Shown: positions 17,451 through 26,929, numbered from the stretch's first letter. The stretch: 64,000 bases of DNA from Bacteroidales bacterium (GCA_017395245.1 JAFPVR010000042.1:1-64000); one strand, 5' to 3'. Numbers and translations are program-made. The notes: generated by a model from the letters alone, not told the origin.

Positions 17451-18740
17451 TCACTCCCCGAAATCCAGCGACAGTTGCGCCTCCTTCGCGGCAAGTTTCT
17501 GTTCCGCTTTGGAGACGAGCAGCGGGCGGAGGCGTTCGGGGCTCAGTTCGTTGATCCCGAGGATGGGTTGCAGGTTTGAGGCACCGAGTTCGTGACAGGT
17601 GATGAAGTACTTCGCCTTTTTCATCACCACGCCCATCTTTTTGAGGTCGTAGGTGGATAACCGGTTGAAACGGCGGGAGTTGACGATGAGCCATGCCGAC
17701 TTGGTGCCGAGCCCCGGCACACGCAGCAGCATTTCGTAATCCGCCGTGTTGATGTCAACGGGGAAGAACTCGGGGTGCCGCAGCGCCCAGGCCAGCTTCG
17801 GGTCGATTTCCAAATCAAGGTTCGCGTGGGTGTCGTCCACCAGCTCATCGACCTTGAAATGGTAGAATCGGAGCAGCCAGTCGGCCTGGTAGAGGCGGTT
17901 TTCGCGCACGAGCGGCGGCTGCTTCAGCACCGGCAGCCGTGAGTCGTAGGTGTTCACGCTGACATAGCCCGAGTAATAGACGCGGCGCATCGTGGGCTGA
18001 CCGTAGAGCATCGACGACATGCCGAGGATGTCGCGGTCTGTCTCCTGCGTGGCTCCCACAATCATCTGGGTCGATTGCCCGGCGGGCACGAACCGTGGCG
18101 CGTGGCGGTATTTTTTGCGGTCCTCCTTGTTTTCGAGCACGCCCTGCTGAATAAGCTGCATCGGCTGGAACACACTTTGGTGGCTCTTCTCGGGCGCGAG
18201 CATCTTCAGCGACTCCTCCTTGGGAATCTCGATGTTCACGCTCATACGGTCGGCATAGCGACCGGCCTCGGCCAGCAGCTCCTGCGACGCGCCCGGAATG
18301 CTCTTGAGGTGGATGTAGCCGTTGAAACGGTGGATGAGCCGCAGGTCGCGCACGATGGCCGTGAGTCTCTCCATCGTGTAGTCGGGGTTGCGCACCACCC
18401 CGCTCGACAAGAACAGTCCCTCGATGTAGTTGCGCCGGTAGAACTCCATCGTAATCTCCTCCAACTCGCTGACACTCAACGTCGCCCGCTTGATGTCGTT
18501 GCTGCGGCGGTTGATACAATAGGCGCAGTCGTACATGCAGTGGTTGGTGAGCATGATCTTCAACAACGAAACGCAGCGGCCGTCGTCGGCGAAGGAGTGG
18601 CAGATGCCGACACCGCCCACGGTGTTGCCGACCATGCCCTTCTTGCCACTGCGCACAGTGCCGCTCGACGAGCACGAAACATCGTACTTCGCCGATTCTG
18701 CGAGCACCCGCAGCTTTTCCATTGTCTTGTCTGTCAACAT
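17451..18740 (-). CDS. Radical SAM protein with helix-hairpin-helix, putative DNA modification/repair
   Basis: A 429-residue protein from the ATG at 18740. An upstream in-frame ATG at 18785 would run through the 28-bp palindrome and is less likely. The radical-SAM cluster motif is CMYDCAYC near residue 65. The C-terminal third has a helix-hairpin-helix, 'DINTADYEMLLRVPGLGTKSAWLIVNSRRF'. This architecture matches the family described as a radical SAM partner of a uracil-DNA-glycosylase-like protein. Target and chemistry are unknown. The usual partner gene is not adjacent here. Confidence 0.85.
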   Translation of the reverse strand: MLTDKTMEKLRVLAESAKYDVSCSSSGTVRSGKKGMVGNTVGGVGICHSFADDGRCVSLLKIMLTNHCMYDCAYCINRRSNDIKRATLSVSELEEITMEFYRRNYIEGLFLSSGVVRNPDYTMERLTAIVRDLRLIHRFNGYIHLKSIPGASQELLAEAGRYADRMSVNIEIPKEESLKMLAPEKSHQSVFQPMQLIQQGVLENKEDRKKYRHAPRFVPAGQSTQMIVGATQETDRDILGMSSMLYGQPTMRRVYYSGYVSVNTYDSRLPVLKQPPLVRENRLYQADWLLRFYHFKVDELVDDTHANLDLEIDPKLAWALRHPEFFPVDINTADYEMLLRVPGLGTKSAWLIVNSRRFNRLSTYDLKKMGVVMKKAKYFITCHELGASNLQPILGINELSPERLRPLLVSKAEQKLAAKEAQLSLDFGE

Positions 18741-18773
18741 CTTGATGCTTTTTCGAGGGGCGTATCCGCCTTC

Positions 18774-18801
18774 GTAGAGACGCACGGACGTGCGTCTCTA
18801 C
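18774..18801. repeat. 28-bp palindrome, core CACGGACGTG
   Basis: Arms GTAGAGACG / CGTCTCTAC. It lies 9 bases past the stop codon of the acyl-CoA synthetase gene and 33 bases ahead of the radical SAM start. Confidence 0.9.
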
Positions 18802-18810
18802 AGGATGGCT

Positions 18811-20535
18811 CTATTTTGCGTACAGATACCGCTTGATGCTGTTTTTCGGGGTCTTCTCGAATTCCTGGATGTGGACCTCCACCTCGTTGATCTGTTCGTA
18901 GGCGGCGAGGTTCTTGTTCACCTCCTTGCGAACGTTGTCGAGTTCGCGGGCCACACCGGCGGAATCCAGACCGGCGGCGTCGCAGGCATCGATGTCGGGG
19001 TGGATGAGCGCGACAATCCGATTACCCCGCTGCACTACGATGCTCTCCATCACGAACGGCATATTGTTGAGTTTGTCCTCAATCTCCTCCGGGTAGATGT
19101 TCTGGCCCGACGGCCCGAGCAACATGGTCTTGCAGCGACCTTTGATGAAGATGTTGCCCTCCTTGTCCACAAATCCGAGGTCACCGGTGCGGAGCCAGCC
19201 GTCGTCGGTGAAACTGGCCTTCGTGGCTTCCTCATTCTTATAGTAGCCAAGCATCACGTTGTCACCGCGTACCACAAGCTCGCCCACGCCCTCGTTGTTC
19301 ACGTCGTCAACACGGACCTCCATATTGTCGAGGATTTTACCGCAGCTGGTGGGCACGAACTTGGTCCAGTGCTCGTAGGAGATAAGCGGGGCCGTCTCGG
19401 TCATGCCGTAGCCGATGGTGAACGGGAATTTGATTTTGCGCAGGAATTTCTCGACCTCCGCGTTCATGGCCGCACCGCCGATGATGACCTGCTCGAAAGA
19501 GCCGCCGAACACGCCGACGAGTTTCTTGCGTATCTGACTGAGCAAGACATCGTCAATATAGGGCACCTTGAGCACCCAGTTCATCGGCGGTTTGGCAATC
19601 ATTGGCTGGATCTGTTTGCGGTAAATCTTCTCAATGATGAGCGGCACACTCAGAATGAGGGTGGGCTTGATTTCGGAAAAAGCGGCGAGAAGCACTTTCG
19701 GGGTGGGCGTTTTGGTGATGAAGTAGGAGTGCCCGCCGATGGTGGAATTGCCGAGGAAGTCGAAGGCGCAGCCGTAGGCGTGTGCTAACGGCAGGAATGT
19801 CACCATGCGGTCGCCGGGGTAGAGCAGGTGTTGCGACGGGTTGGTGGCGGCGTAGGCGTGGTGGCCGAAGAGGGCGTTGGAAGCCAGCGCGCGGCCGGTG
19901 GTCATCACCCCTTTCGAAAAACCCGTAGTGCCGGACGTGTAGTTGATGGAGGCCAGTTCCTCGTTGTCCTTGTAGTCGTAGCGGATGCTGTCGGGATAGA
20001 ACTGTCCCTTGAACTTCGCGTCAAAAAGCCGCTGGATGGCTTCGGGGGAGATGATTTCGCGGGGAAGTTCGAAACGGGCGCCGGATTGCTCGTCAACCAC
20101 GGGCAGCGCACGCTCAATGACCGCCAGCGGACGGTAGTCGGTGAGCGAAAAGACTGCGCGGACCTGGCCGAGCTCGTTCTCGTCGAGGTGGTCCCAGTAA
20201 AAGTCGCCGGAAAACAGCAGTTTCGAATCGGAATGTTTGATGATGTGGTGGACGTTCTCGGGACGGAAATCCTGCAGGATGGGCACGATGACCGCGCCGT
20301 AGGTGATGGTGGCGATGTAGGTGACGGCCCAGCGGGTGCTGTTCTTGCCGATGAGGGCGATGCGGTCGTTCTTCTGGATGCCGCACTGCTCGAACAGCAG
20401 ATGCAGTTTCTCGACCTGTTCGGCCACCTGACCGTACGTGAGCGTGAATTTCGTTTCGTAATCGGTGAAGGCTTCCAAGTCCCAATAGCGGCGGAACGAG
20501 TCCTCAAACATGCGTACAAAGTTCTCTTTTATCAT
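18811..20535 (-). CDS. AMP-dependent long-chain acyl-CoA synthetase
   Basis: A 574-residue adenylate-forming enzyme that activates fatty acids as acyl-AMP and then acyl-CoA. The P-loop-like motif is INYTSGTTGFSKGVM near residue 205. 'IGYGMTETAPLISYE' near 375 and 'DGWLRTGDLGFVDKEGNIFIKGR' near 450 are the conserved A5 and A7-A8 motifs, and the C-terminal catalytic lysine is likely in 'KTPKNSIKRYLYAK'. FadD-like; exact chain length cannot be read from sequence. The length is short for FadD but normal for Bacteroidetes homologues. Confidence 0.9.
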   Translation of the reverse strand: MIKENFVRMFEDSFRRYWDLEAFTDYETKFTLTYGQVAEQVEKLHLLFEQCGIQKNDRIALIGKNSTRWAVTYIATITYGAVIVPILQDFRPENVHHIIKHSDSKLLFSGDFYWDHLDENELGQVRAVFSLTDYRPLAVIERALPVVDEQSGARFELPREIISPEAIQRLFDAKFKGQFYPDSIRYDYKDNEELASINYTSGTTGFSKGVMTTGRALASNALFGHHAYAATNPSQHLLYPGDRMVTFLPLAHAYGCAFDFLGNSTIGGHSYFITKTPTPKVLLAAFSEIKPTLILSVPLIIEKIYRKQIQPMIAKPPMNWVLKVPYIDDVLLSQIRKKLVGVFGGSFEQVIIGGAAMNAEVEKFLRKIKFPFTIGYGMTETAPLISYEHWTKFVPTSCGKILDNMEVRVDDVNNEGVGELVVRGDNVMLGYYKNEEATKASFTDDGWLRTGDLGFVDKEGNIFIKGRCKTMLLGPSGQNIYPEEIEDKLNNMPFVMESIVVQRGNRIVALIHPDIDACDAAGLDSAGVARELDNVRKEVNKNLAAYEQINEVEVHIQEFEKTPKNSIKRYLYAK

Positions 20536-20580
20536 AGTTTTTGGTTTTTTATTCAGCGGTTTCTATATAACAGTCAGTTT

Positions 20581-20637
20581 GTAGGAGTGTCGCCATTCCT
20601 GGCGACCTTTTTGCGGCAGGAATGCCGCAGCTCCTAA
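20581..20637. repeat. Double-hairpin intergenic repeat
   Basis: Outer arms GTAGGAG and CTCCTA(A) enclose two hairpins, one with stem GTCGCC/GGCGAC and one with stem GCGGC/GCCGC. The hairpins contain ATTCCTG and its complement CAGGAAT, so a cloverleaf-like fold is possible. It lies between the acyl-CoA synthetase start and the tRNA-Leu promoter. Confidence 0.65.
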
Positions 20638-20673
20638 GGCGCTGCAAAGAAACAATTTTTTTCTGAAAAATGT

Positions 20674-20706
20674 TTGTCGGAGGAATACAAAAAAAGTGTA
20701 TTTTTG
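20674..20706 (+). promoter_or_regulatory. Promoter of tRNA-Leu
   Basis: TTG at 20674-20676 and TATTTTTG at 20699-20706, about 22 bases apart. The tRNA begins 43 bases downstream. Confidence 0.65.
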
Positions 20707-20748
20707 CCGCTGGTTTTTAGGAGTTGTCTACCGACAATCTCAAATCAA

Positions 20749-20832
20749 GCCGAAGTGGCGGAATAGGTAGACGCGTTGGTCTCAAAAACCAATGAGGTAA
20801 CACTCGTACCGGTTCGATCCCGGTCTTCGGTA
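20749..20832 (+). tRNA. tRNA-Leu (anticodon CAA)
   Basis: Acceptor stem GCCGAAG / CTTCGGT with a G-U first pair and discriminator A. The anticodon stem TTGGT/ACCAA encloses the loop CTCAAAA, giving anticodon CAA. A long class II variable arm and a TTCGATC T-loop are present. CCA is not encoded. About 84 bases long. Confidence 0.95.
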
Positions 20833-20838
20833 CACCAC

Positions 20839-20875
20839 GAAAAAAGCACTTAGCCAAACGGTTAAGTGCTTTTTT
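20839..20875. terminator. Bidirectional terminator between convergent tRNAs
   Basis: A perfect stem, AAAAAAGCACTTA / TAAGTGCTTTTTT, with a ten-base loop. It has A-runs and T-runs on both sides, so it can end transcripts from tRNA-Leu (+) and tRNA-Ala (-). Confidence 0.85.
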
Positions 20876-20900
20876 GTCGCCCTTGCTTTCGGGCTTTTTG

Positions 20901-20973
20901 TGGAGCCGACGGGAGTCGGACCCGCGACCTCATGCTTGCGGAGCATGCGCTCTACCAACTGAGCTACGACCCC
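20901..20973 (-). tRNA. tRNA-Ala-like gene (anticodon CGC) with two invariant bases changed
   Basis: On the minus strand the acceptor stem is GGGGTCG / CGGCTCC with discriminator A. It includes the G3-U70 pair that defines alanine identity. The D arm (GCTC/GAGC), anticodon stem (CATGC/GCATG) and T stem all pair. The anticodon loop is TCCGCAA: anticodon CGC but C at position 33 instead of the invariant U. The T loop is TCCGACT: C at position 55 instead of the invariant U. All other features are intact, so it is either an unusual functional tRNA or a young tRNA pseudogene. Confidence 0.75.
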
Positions 20974-20987
20974 TTGATTTCGGGCGG

Positions 20988-20995
20988 CAAAAATA
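20988..20995 (-). promoter_or_regulatory. -7 promoter box for the tRNA-Ala-like gene
   Basis: TATTTTTG on the minus strand, 15 bases upstream of the tRNA 5' end. Confidence 0.6.
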
Positions 20996-21055
20996 CAAAA
21001 TTATTGAATATGGCCGACGATGGTCCTGAAAATTATCGAATCACAACCTAAACCT

Positions 21056-21063
21056 TATTTTTG
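21056..21063 (+). promoter_or_regulatory. -7 promoter box for the DUF5686 gene
   Basis: TATTTTTG, 65 bases upstream of the ATG. Confidence 0.5.
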
Positions 21064-21127
21064 TTTCTTTGTCTTTTCTTTTTAAATTGGCCATTGTAGC
21101 ACTTTTTTATGCGGTAAACATCATTGG

Positions 21128-23563
21128 ATGAACAGGTTAGAGAAATATCGGACAAGAAGGATTCGCTCCGTTTTGCTGAGATTGGCGGGCTGTTTGCTGC
21201 TACTTTGGTTATCCGCAGGGCAACTTTCCGCACAATCGCAGGACGACAAGGTCTCTTCGTCCGTGTCCAATGGCGACAGTTCCTCCATCAACAAAACACA
21301 TCGTCTGAAGGAGGTGACAGTTTCCAAACGGAAGCCGAAATACGTGCGCAAAGGGAATCCTGCCATCGAACTTGCCAAGAATGTCATCAAGCACAAGAAC
21401 GAGAACCGCATTGAATCCGCTGGTTCCTACAAATCAACCAACTACGAAAAATTAGTTCTTTCGTTCGGCCGCTTCGACATGGACTTCCAGAAGAACAAGT
21501 TCAACCAAAAACTCATCTTTTTGGAGAAATACATCGACTCGCTGCCGCCCGACACCGTACCCGTACTGACCATCTCTGTCAGGGAGCGGCTGGAAGACCA
21601 CTACTACCAACGGTCGCCGCACAAGGACGTGACCTATGTACGGGCACGACGGATGCAGGGTGCCGATGAAAGCCTCGACAAGGAAGGGCTTGGCACCAAC
21701 CTCGATGCCATCTTCTCCGAAATCAACATTTTTGACAACGACATCGAACTGATGCTCAACCGTTTCGTAAGTCCGCTCTCCTCCACTATCGCCACCACAT
21801 TCTACCACTATTACATCACCGACACGGTGATGGTGGACAGCGTCTCCTGCATCGAACTCACCTTCACGCCCGTGAACAGCCAAAGTTACGGTTTCACGGG
21901 AAGGCTCTACATCGTGAACGACAGCTCTTACGCCTTAAAGCGGTACCTCATCAATATCCCGCACCGGATAAACATGAACTTTGTCAACCAACTTATTATA
22001 GAACAAGAGTTTATTCAAATCAACGGCGGATTTTGGGTGCCCGAGGTCACCCATACGACCGCATCCCTCTCCTTGCTAAAAAGCAAGAAGATGAGGAAGA
22101 TTTACGCCCGTCACACCACGCTTCAGTACGACTATGAGACTGGGGTGAGCATTCCCGATTCGCTTGATGTGGCCATGCCGGGCGAGGAAATCGTCGCCCC
22201 GGATGTTTGGAACTACAAGGGCAAGCGTTGGAAGGAGATGCGCCCGCTGCCGCTGACGGACAAGGAGGTATTCATCGACAGCCTTGGACCGGAACTGCGG
22301 CGGCTTCCGCTATTCAAGGCGTTGGAGAAGACGGCTGAAATCCTCGCCACGGGCTACATTCCCACCGCCAAAGACCGCAAAGAGAGCTATTTCGACATCG
22401 GCTCCATATACAATATGATAAGTCGCAACCCGACCGAGGGCTTACGGTTGCGCATCGGCGGCATGACCACTGCCAAACTCCACGACCAATGGTTCATGAG
22501 CACTTACCTCGCCTACGGTTGCCGTGACCGAAGGCTGAAATACAACGTCACGATGATCCACACCTTCGAGAAGAAGACGCGGCATGCTTACGAGGCACCG
22601 CGCAACGGCATCACCTTCAGCACAAGCTATGACATGGAGATGCCTGGACAGCAGTACACTTACATGGACCGCGACAACATCCTGCTCTCGTACGATTACG
22701 ATACAGCCGCTCCTGCCGCACAGTACGTACGCCGCACGAAACTACACTTCCAACAGGAGTGGCCAAGCCGGCTGCGGTTCGAGACTTGGCTGCAATACGA
22801 GACCAGCGAGGCGGCGGGTTCGCTGGTCTATTGGCGTATCAACCGCGACGGGAGTGTCTCACCGATAAGCGATATCAACGACCTTGAATGGAGTGTGCGA
22901 CTCCGCTGGGCACCCGGCGAAACCACCTACGACGGCCGAATGGGCGACAAAAGGCCCTTCAAACTCTCCAAAGACGCCCCCGTGTTCACCCTCTCGCACA
23001 CTTTCGGCCTGATGGCCGGCAACCTCTACTATAACAAAACGGACCTCTCCGTCGAGAAACGATTTTGGCTCTCCGCATTCGGACACATTGATGCCGCGTT
23101 ACAGGCTGGAATTGTCTGGGACGCAGTGCCTTATACCAAGCTTTACGTCCCGCAGAACAACCAGTCACTCTTTCTGGTACCCAACACCTTCTGCCTAATG
23201 AAGCCGATGGAGTTCCTCATGGACAAATACGTGTCACTGTCTGCCACCTACTTCCTTAAAGGGTGGATATTCAACCTCATTCCGCTTTGGAACCGCCTGA
23301 ATCTTAGGGAGGTGGTTTCGTTCAATGGAGTTTACGGCGGACTGTCGCCCAAGAACATTCCCGGTCCAAACACACCAGGGTTGTACCTGCTTCCCGACGG
23401 CTGCGGACAATTGGGCAAGATGCCGTACATGGAACTGACTGCCGGCATCGAAAACATCCTCGGATTCCTCCGTATCGATTACGTGCGCCGCCTGAGCTAT
23501 GCCAAAAACCTGAAAGGCTGGGATAAGAACGGCATTCGCTTCTCCTTCCGGATATCGTTCTAA
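21128..23563 (+). CDS. DUF5686 family outer-membrane protein
   Basis: An 811-residue protein with an N-terminal signal peptide (hydrophobic LAGCLLLLWLSAGQLSA, cut before QSQDD). The front part, from about residue 55 ('RLKEVTVSKRKPKYVRKGNPAIELAKNVIKHK'), and the middle 'LNRFVSPLSS..FYHYYITDT' region match DUF5686 proteins. The second half alternates aromatic beta strands and ends in FRISF, as expected for an outer-membrane barrel. The carboxypeptidase-like regulatory domain often found at the N-terminus of this family is absent. Function unknown. Confidence 0.82.
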   Translation: MNRLEKYRTRRIRSVLLRLAGCLLLLWLSAGQLSAQSQDDKVSSSVSNGDSSSINKTHRLKEVTVSKRKPKYVRKGNPAIELAKNVIKHKNENRIESAGSYKSTNYEKLVLSFGRFDMDFQKNKFNQKLIFLEKYIDSLPPDTVPVLTISVRERLEDHYYQRSPHKDVTYVRARRMQGADESLDKEGLGTNLDAIFSEINIFDNDIELMLNRFVSPLSSTIATTFYHYYITDTVMVDSVSCIELTFTPVNSQSYGFTGRLYIVNDSSYALKRYLINIPHRINMNFVNQLIIEQEFIQINGGFWVPEVTHTTASLSLLKSKKMRKIYARHTTLQYDYETGVSIPDSLDVAMPGEEIVAPDVWNYKGKRWKEMRPLPLTDKEVFIDSLGPELRRLPLFKALEKTAEILATGYIPTAKDRKESYFDIGSIYNMISRNPTEGLRLRIGGMTTAKLHDQWFMSTYLAYGCRDRRLKYNVTMIHTFEKKTRHAYEAPRNGITFSTSYDMEMPGQQYTYMDRDNILLSYDYDTAAPAAQYVRRTKLHFQQEWPSRLRFETWLQYETSEAAGSLVYWRINRDGSVSPISDINDLEWSVRLRWAPGETTYDGRMGDKRPFKLSKDAPVFTLSHTFGLMAGNLYYNKTDLSVEKRFWLSAFGHIDAALQAGIVWDAVPYTKLYVPQNNQSLFLVPNTFCLMKPMEFLMDKYVSLSATYFLKGWIFNLIPLWNRLNLREVVSFNGVYGGLSPKNIPGPNTPGLYLLPDGCGQLGKMPYMELTAGIENILGFLRIDYVRRLSYAKNLKGWDKNGIRFSFRISF

Positions 23564-23662
23564 TTGCCCAAAACACTCAGAAAATTGTCCTTTTCACTTT
23601 TTTTTACAATGTTAAAAAGAGTTAAAATGAATGATGGGTGTCTGTGCGTGTTATAAAAAAGG

Positions 23663-23670
23663 TATTTTTG
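23663..23670 (+). promoter_or_regulatory. -7 promoter box for the DUF4954 gene
   Basis: TATTTTTG. It decides the start: translation is likely from the ATG at 23711, not from a TTG at 23681 that lies at the transcript start. Confidence 0.65.
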
Positions 23671-23710
23671 CGTCCGTTTTTTGTTTTCTTACAATTTAAA
23701 AAAACGGCGA

Positions 23711-25915
23711 ATGGATAACGTAACTATATTACCCTACGATAGGATTTACAAGAACTTTATCGACCCGAAGTACCTGCATGACGGGCATGACGAGTACTAT
23801 TACCGCGACCAGCAGGTCAAGCAGCCGGAGGGCGGGTGGCGGCACCTGCGTTCCGACGAAATCGAGCGGTTGGTGAAAAACAGCAACTCAGCCACCAACT
23901 GGGACGACATCTGGGTAACAGATGAGTTTGACACGGCCATGATCCGCAACAACCGTTTCTTCGGCAAGGTGCGTATCGGGCGTGTGCGTCGCGAGATCCT
24001 GCAATACCACGACCTGCGCGTGCCCATCGGCATCACCGACAGCAGCATTATCTCGTGCGACATCGGCAACGACGTGGCCATCCACGACGTACACTATATG
24101 GCCAACTACATTATCGGCGACCGCTGCATCCTGTTCAACATTCAGGAGCTTTCCACCACCGACCACTCGAAGTTCGGTAACGGTACCATCAAGGAGGGCG
24201 AACCGGAGGATGTGCGCGTCTGGTTGGAGGTGATGAACGAAATTGGCTCCCGCCGGATTATGCCCTTCGACGGCATGATCACTGCCGATGCCTACCTTTG
24301 GGCCAAATATACGGATGACACGAAGTTACAGGAGCGTCTTGGCGAAATCACACAAGCCAGCGTTGATTTCCACCGCGGCTATTACGGCACTATCGGCGAG
24401 GGTTGCGTCATCAAAAACTGCTGGATTCTGAAAGACGCGAAGGTCGGGCCGTGCTGCTACATCAAAGGCGCGAGCAAGCTGAAAAACGTCACCATCAACT
24501 CGTCAGAGGAAGAACCTTCGCAGATCGGCGAGGGGGTTATCCTGGTGAACGGCGTGACAGGCTACGGCTGCCGCATCTTCTACTCGGCGGTGGCCACCCG
24601 CTTCGTGCTGGGCGACAACTGCAGCCTGAAATACGGTGCCCGCCTCATCCACTCGGTATTAGGCGACAACTCCACCATCTCATGCTGCGAAGTCCTGAAC
24701 AACATCATCTTCCCGTCGCACGAGCAGCACCACAACAACTCGTTCCTTATCTCGGCCTGCGTGATGGGGCAGAGCAACATGGCCGCCGGTGCCACCATCG
24801 GCTCCAACCACAACAGCCGCGCCACCGACGGCGAGATTGTCGCCTCGCGCGGCTTCTGGCCCGGACTCTGTTCGAGCGTCAAGCACTCCTCGCGGTTCGC
24901 CTCGTTCTCCCTGCTCAGCAAGGCCGACTACCCCAACGAGATGGACATCCGGCTGCCGTTCTGCCTCGTGAGCAACAATGTGGCCAATGACGAATTGCAC
25001 CTCATGCCCGCCTACTGGTGGATGTACAACATGTATGCCCTCGCCCGCAACACCTCCAAGTATCAAAAACGCGACAAGCGCAAACGCAAGATCCAGAACA
25101 TCGAGTTCGAAACCCTCGCGCCCGACACCGTGGAGGAAATCATCGAAGGCCGCAAGCTGCTCGAAGTGTGGGTCGCCAAGGCGTACCTCCGTTCGCAAGG
25201 TGAAGACCCCGACAAATACGAATATTACAATCTCCGCGAATGCGGCAAGAACCTTTTGGACAACGAGCCCTACACCGTCAACAAGTTGGAAATCTTGGGC
25301 GACAAGGTCGAAAAAAGTCGTCGAAAAGTCGTGATTGACAAGGCGTTGAAAGCGTATCACGCATACGGCGACATGATTACCTACTATGCCATGACGACCA
25401 TTCTGAAGTACTTGGAGGCGCATCCCGAAACGGACATGGAGACCATTGTGAACAGCATGCGCGGCAAGCGTCTCCGTAAGTGGATTAACCTCGGCGGACA
25501 GACCATGCCGGAAGAAGATGTTGACCAACTGCGCGCCGACATCCGCGACGGCGTGCTCAACACCTGGGACGAAATCCACCAGCGTTACAACAAGCTGTGG
25601 ATTGACTACCAGCAGGAAAAACTGCGCCACGCCTACTTTGCGCTGATGTTCCTCTACAAGGACGACGCCGACGTGATGACCAAGGAAATGTGGCACGAAA
25701 ACCTGGACAAAGCCGTGCAAATCCAGCAGTTCATCTGCAACCAAGTGTACGAAAGCCGCAAGAAGGATTACGACAACGAAATCCGCAGCACCACCTTCCG
25801 CAACGAGGCCGAAAAGCTCGCCGTGGTGGGCCGCATCGATGACGTGTCGTTCGTCAAACAGATCCGCGAAGAGACAGAAACGTTCGTGGCACTGGTGCAG
25901 AAATACAAGGGATAA
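23711..25915 (+). CDS. DUF4954 family left-handed beta-helix protein
   Basis: A 734-residue protein from MDNVTILPYDRIYKN. Residues about 85-430 contain hexapeptide-type repeats, as in left-handed beta-helix nucleotidyl- and acyltransferases ('IGDRCILFN', 'KVGPCCYIKGASKLKNVTI', 'LGDNCSLKYGARLIHSVLGDNSTISCCEVLNN', 'AGATIGSNHNSR'). The C-terminal 300 residues are helical and charged. This matches the Bacteroidetes DUF4954 family, with no known function. The neighbouring nagB could suggest amino-sugar metabolism, but that is only context. Confidence 0.82.
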   Translation: MDNVTILPYDRIYKNFIDPKYLHDGHDEYYYRDQQVKQPEGGWRHLRSDEIERLVKNSNSATNWDDIWVTDEFDTAMIRNNRFFGKVRIGRVRREILQYHDLRVPIGITDSSIISCDIGNDVAIHDVHYMANYIIGDRCILFNIQELSTTDHSKFGNGTIKEGEPEDVRVWLEVMNEIGSRRIMPFDGMITADAYLWAKYTDDTKLQERLGEITQASVDFHRGYYGTIGEGCVIKNCWILKDAKVGPCCYIKGASKLKNVTINSSEEEPSQIGEGVILVNGVTGYGCRIFYSAVATRFVLGDNCSLKYGARLIHSVLGDNSTISCCEVLNNIIFPSHEQHHNNSFLISACVMGQSNMAAGATIGSNHNSRATDGEIVASRGFWPGLCSSVKHSSRFASFSLLSKADYPNEMDIRLPFCLVSNNVANDELHLMPAYWWMYNMYALARNTSKYQKRDKRKRKIQNIEFETLAPDTVEEIIEGRKLLEVWVAKAYLRSQGEDPDKYEYYNLRECGKNLLDNEPYTVNKLEILGDKVEKSRRKVVIDKALKAYHAYGDMITYYAMTTILKYLEAHPETDMETIVNSMRGKRLRKWINLGGQTMPEEDVDQLRADIRDGVLNTWDEIHQRYNKLWIDYQQEKLRHAYFALMFLYKDDADVMTKEMWHENLDKAVQIQQFICNQVYESRKKDYDNEIRSTTFRNEAEKLAVVGRIDDVSFVKQIREETETFVALVQKYKG

Positions 25916-25942
25916 CTTTCCCCAAAGGAGTACGTTTATACT

Positions 25943-26066
25943 TCCTTGAGCAGTCCCGAAGGGACAACACGCGCGAAGCGCAATTAACCTCACATAAGGC
26001 GATAGCCGCAGTGTGGGGCGCACGAAGCGCAATAACCCCATACAAGCGGAGCGCAGTGTGGGGGAG
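25943..26066. repeat. GC-rich mosaic intergenic repeat, copy 2
   Basis: Modules TTCCTTGAGCAGTCCC, a short GAAGGGAC hairpin, ACACGCGCGAAGCGCAATTA, AAGGCGATAGCCGCAGTGTG and CGAAGCGCAATAACCCCATA, then AAGCGGAGCGCAGTGTGGGG. It lies between the DUF4954 gene and nagB. It is related to copy 3 at 30062-30225 in reverse orientation. Confidence 0.8.
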
Positions 26067-26101
26067 TCAATGACAAAAAACAACAATAAAACAATAGAAC
26101 T

Positions 26102-26887
26102 ATGCGCGTCATTATCAAAAACAACTACGACGAAATGTCGAAATGGGCCGCCAACCACATCGTGGAACGTATCAAGGCTTTCAAGCCGACGGCCAAGAAA
26201 CCTTTCATCCTGGGTCTGCCCACGGGTTCCACCCCCATCGGCACCTACAAGGAGCTCGTCCGTCTCCACAAGGCAGGCAAGGTATCCTTCAAAAACGTGG
26301 TGACCTTCAACATGGACGAGTACGTGAAAATTCCGGAGGACCACCCCGAGAGCTACCATTCCTTCATGTGGACCAACTTTTTCAGCCACATTGACATCAA
26401 GAAGGAGAATGTCAACATTTTGAACGGCAATGCCAAGGATTTGGAGGCTGAATGCGCTCGCTATGAGGCGAAAATCGAAAGCTACGGCGGCATTGACCTC
26501 TTCATGGGCGGTATCGGGCCGGACGGGCACATCGCCTTCAACGAGCCGGGCAGCAGCCTGACCTCGCGCACACGCGTGAAGACCCTCACCACGGACACGG
26601 TGATTGCGAACTCCCGCTTCTTCGACAACGACATCAACCAGGTGCCGAAGACCGCTTTGACCGTCGGCGTGGGCACGGTGATGGACGCCCGCGAGGTGAT
26701 GATCCTGGCCAACGGCCACGGCAAGGCCCGCGCTTTGGCCGCTGCCATTGAGGGCGGGGTCAGCCAGATGTGCACCGTATCCGCTCTGCAGCTCCATCCC
26801 AAGGGCATCATCGTCTGTGACGATGCCGCCTGCGACGAGCTGACGTATGGCACGGTGAAATATTTTAAGGACATCGAAGGACGGTAA
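26102..26887 (+). CDS. nagB: Glucosamine-6-phosphate deaminase
   Basis: A 261-residue enzyme converting glucosamine 6-phosphate to fructose 6-phosphate and ammonia. It has '[17 protein letters not shown]' (phosphate loop), '[10 protein letters not shown]' with the catalytic aspartate, and '[17 protein letters not shown]' with the active-site histidine. The length matches the short single-domain NagB. It starts 186 bases after the DUF4954 gene, beyond a repeat element. Confidence 0.97.
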   Translation: MRVIIKNNYDEMSKWAANHIVERIKAFKPTAKKPFILGLPTGSTPIGTYKELVRLHKAGKVSFKNVVTFNMDEYVKIPEDHPESYHSFMWTNFFSHIDIKKENVNILNGNAKDLEAECARYEAKIESYGGIDLFMGGIGPDGHIAFNEPGSSLTSRTRVKTLTTDTVIANSRFFDNDINQVPKTALTVGVGTVMDAREVMILANGHGKARALAAAIEGGVSQMCTVSALQLHPKGIIVCDDAACDELTYGTVKYFKDIEGR

Positions 26888-26899
26888 TTCCTACGTTAT

Positions 26900-26927
26900 G
26901 TAGAGACGTGGTGCACCGCGTCTCTAC
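26900..26927. repeat. 28-bp palindrome, core TGGTGCACCG
   Basis: Arms GTAGAGACG / CGTCTCTAC with one G-T type mismatch in the core, 12 bases after the nagB stop codon and directly before a second hairpin. Confidence 0.85.
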
Positions 26928-26929
26928 AA

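Noticed and set aside
24680-26797. A 705-codon minus-strand frame spanning the DUF4954 gene and nagB
   Set aside because: It covers two well-supported plus-strand genes and shows no family signature.
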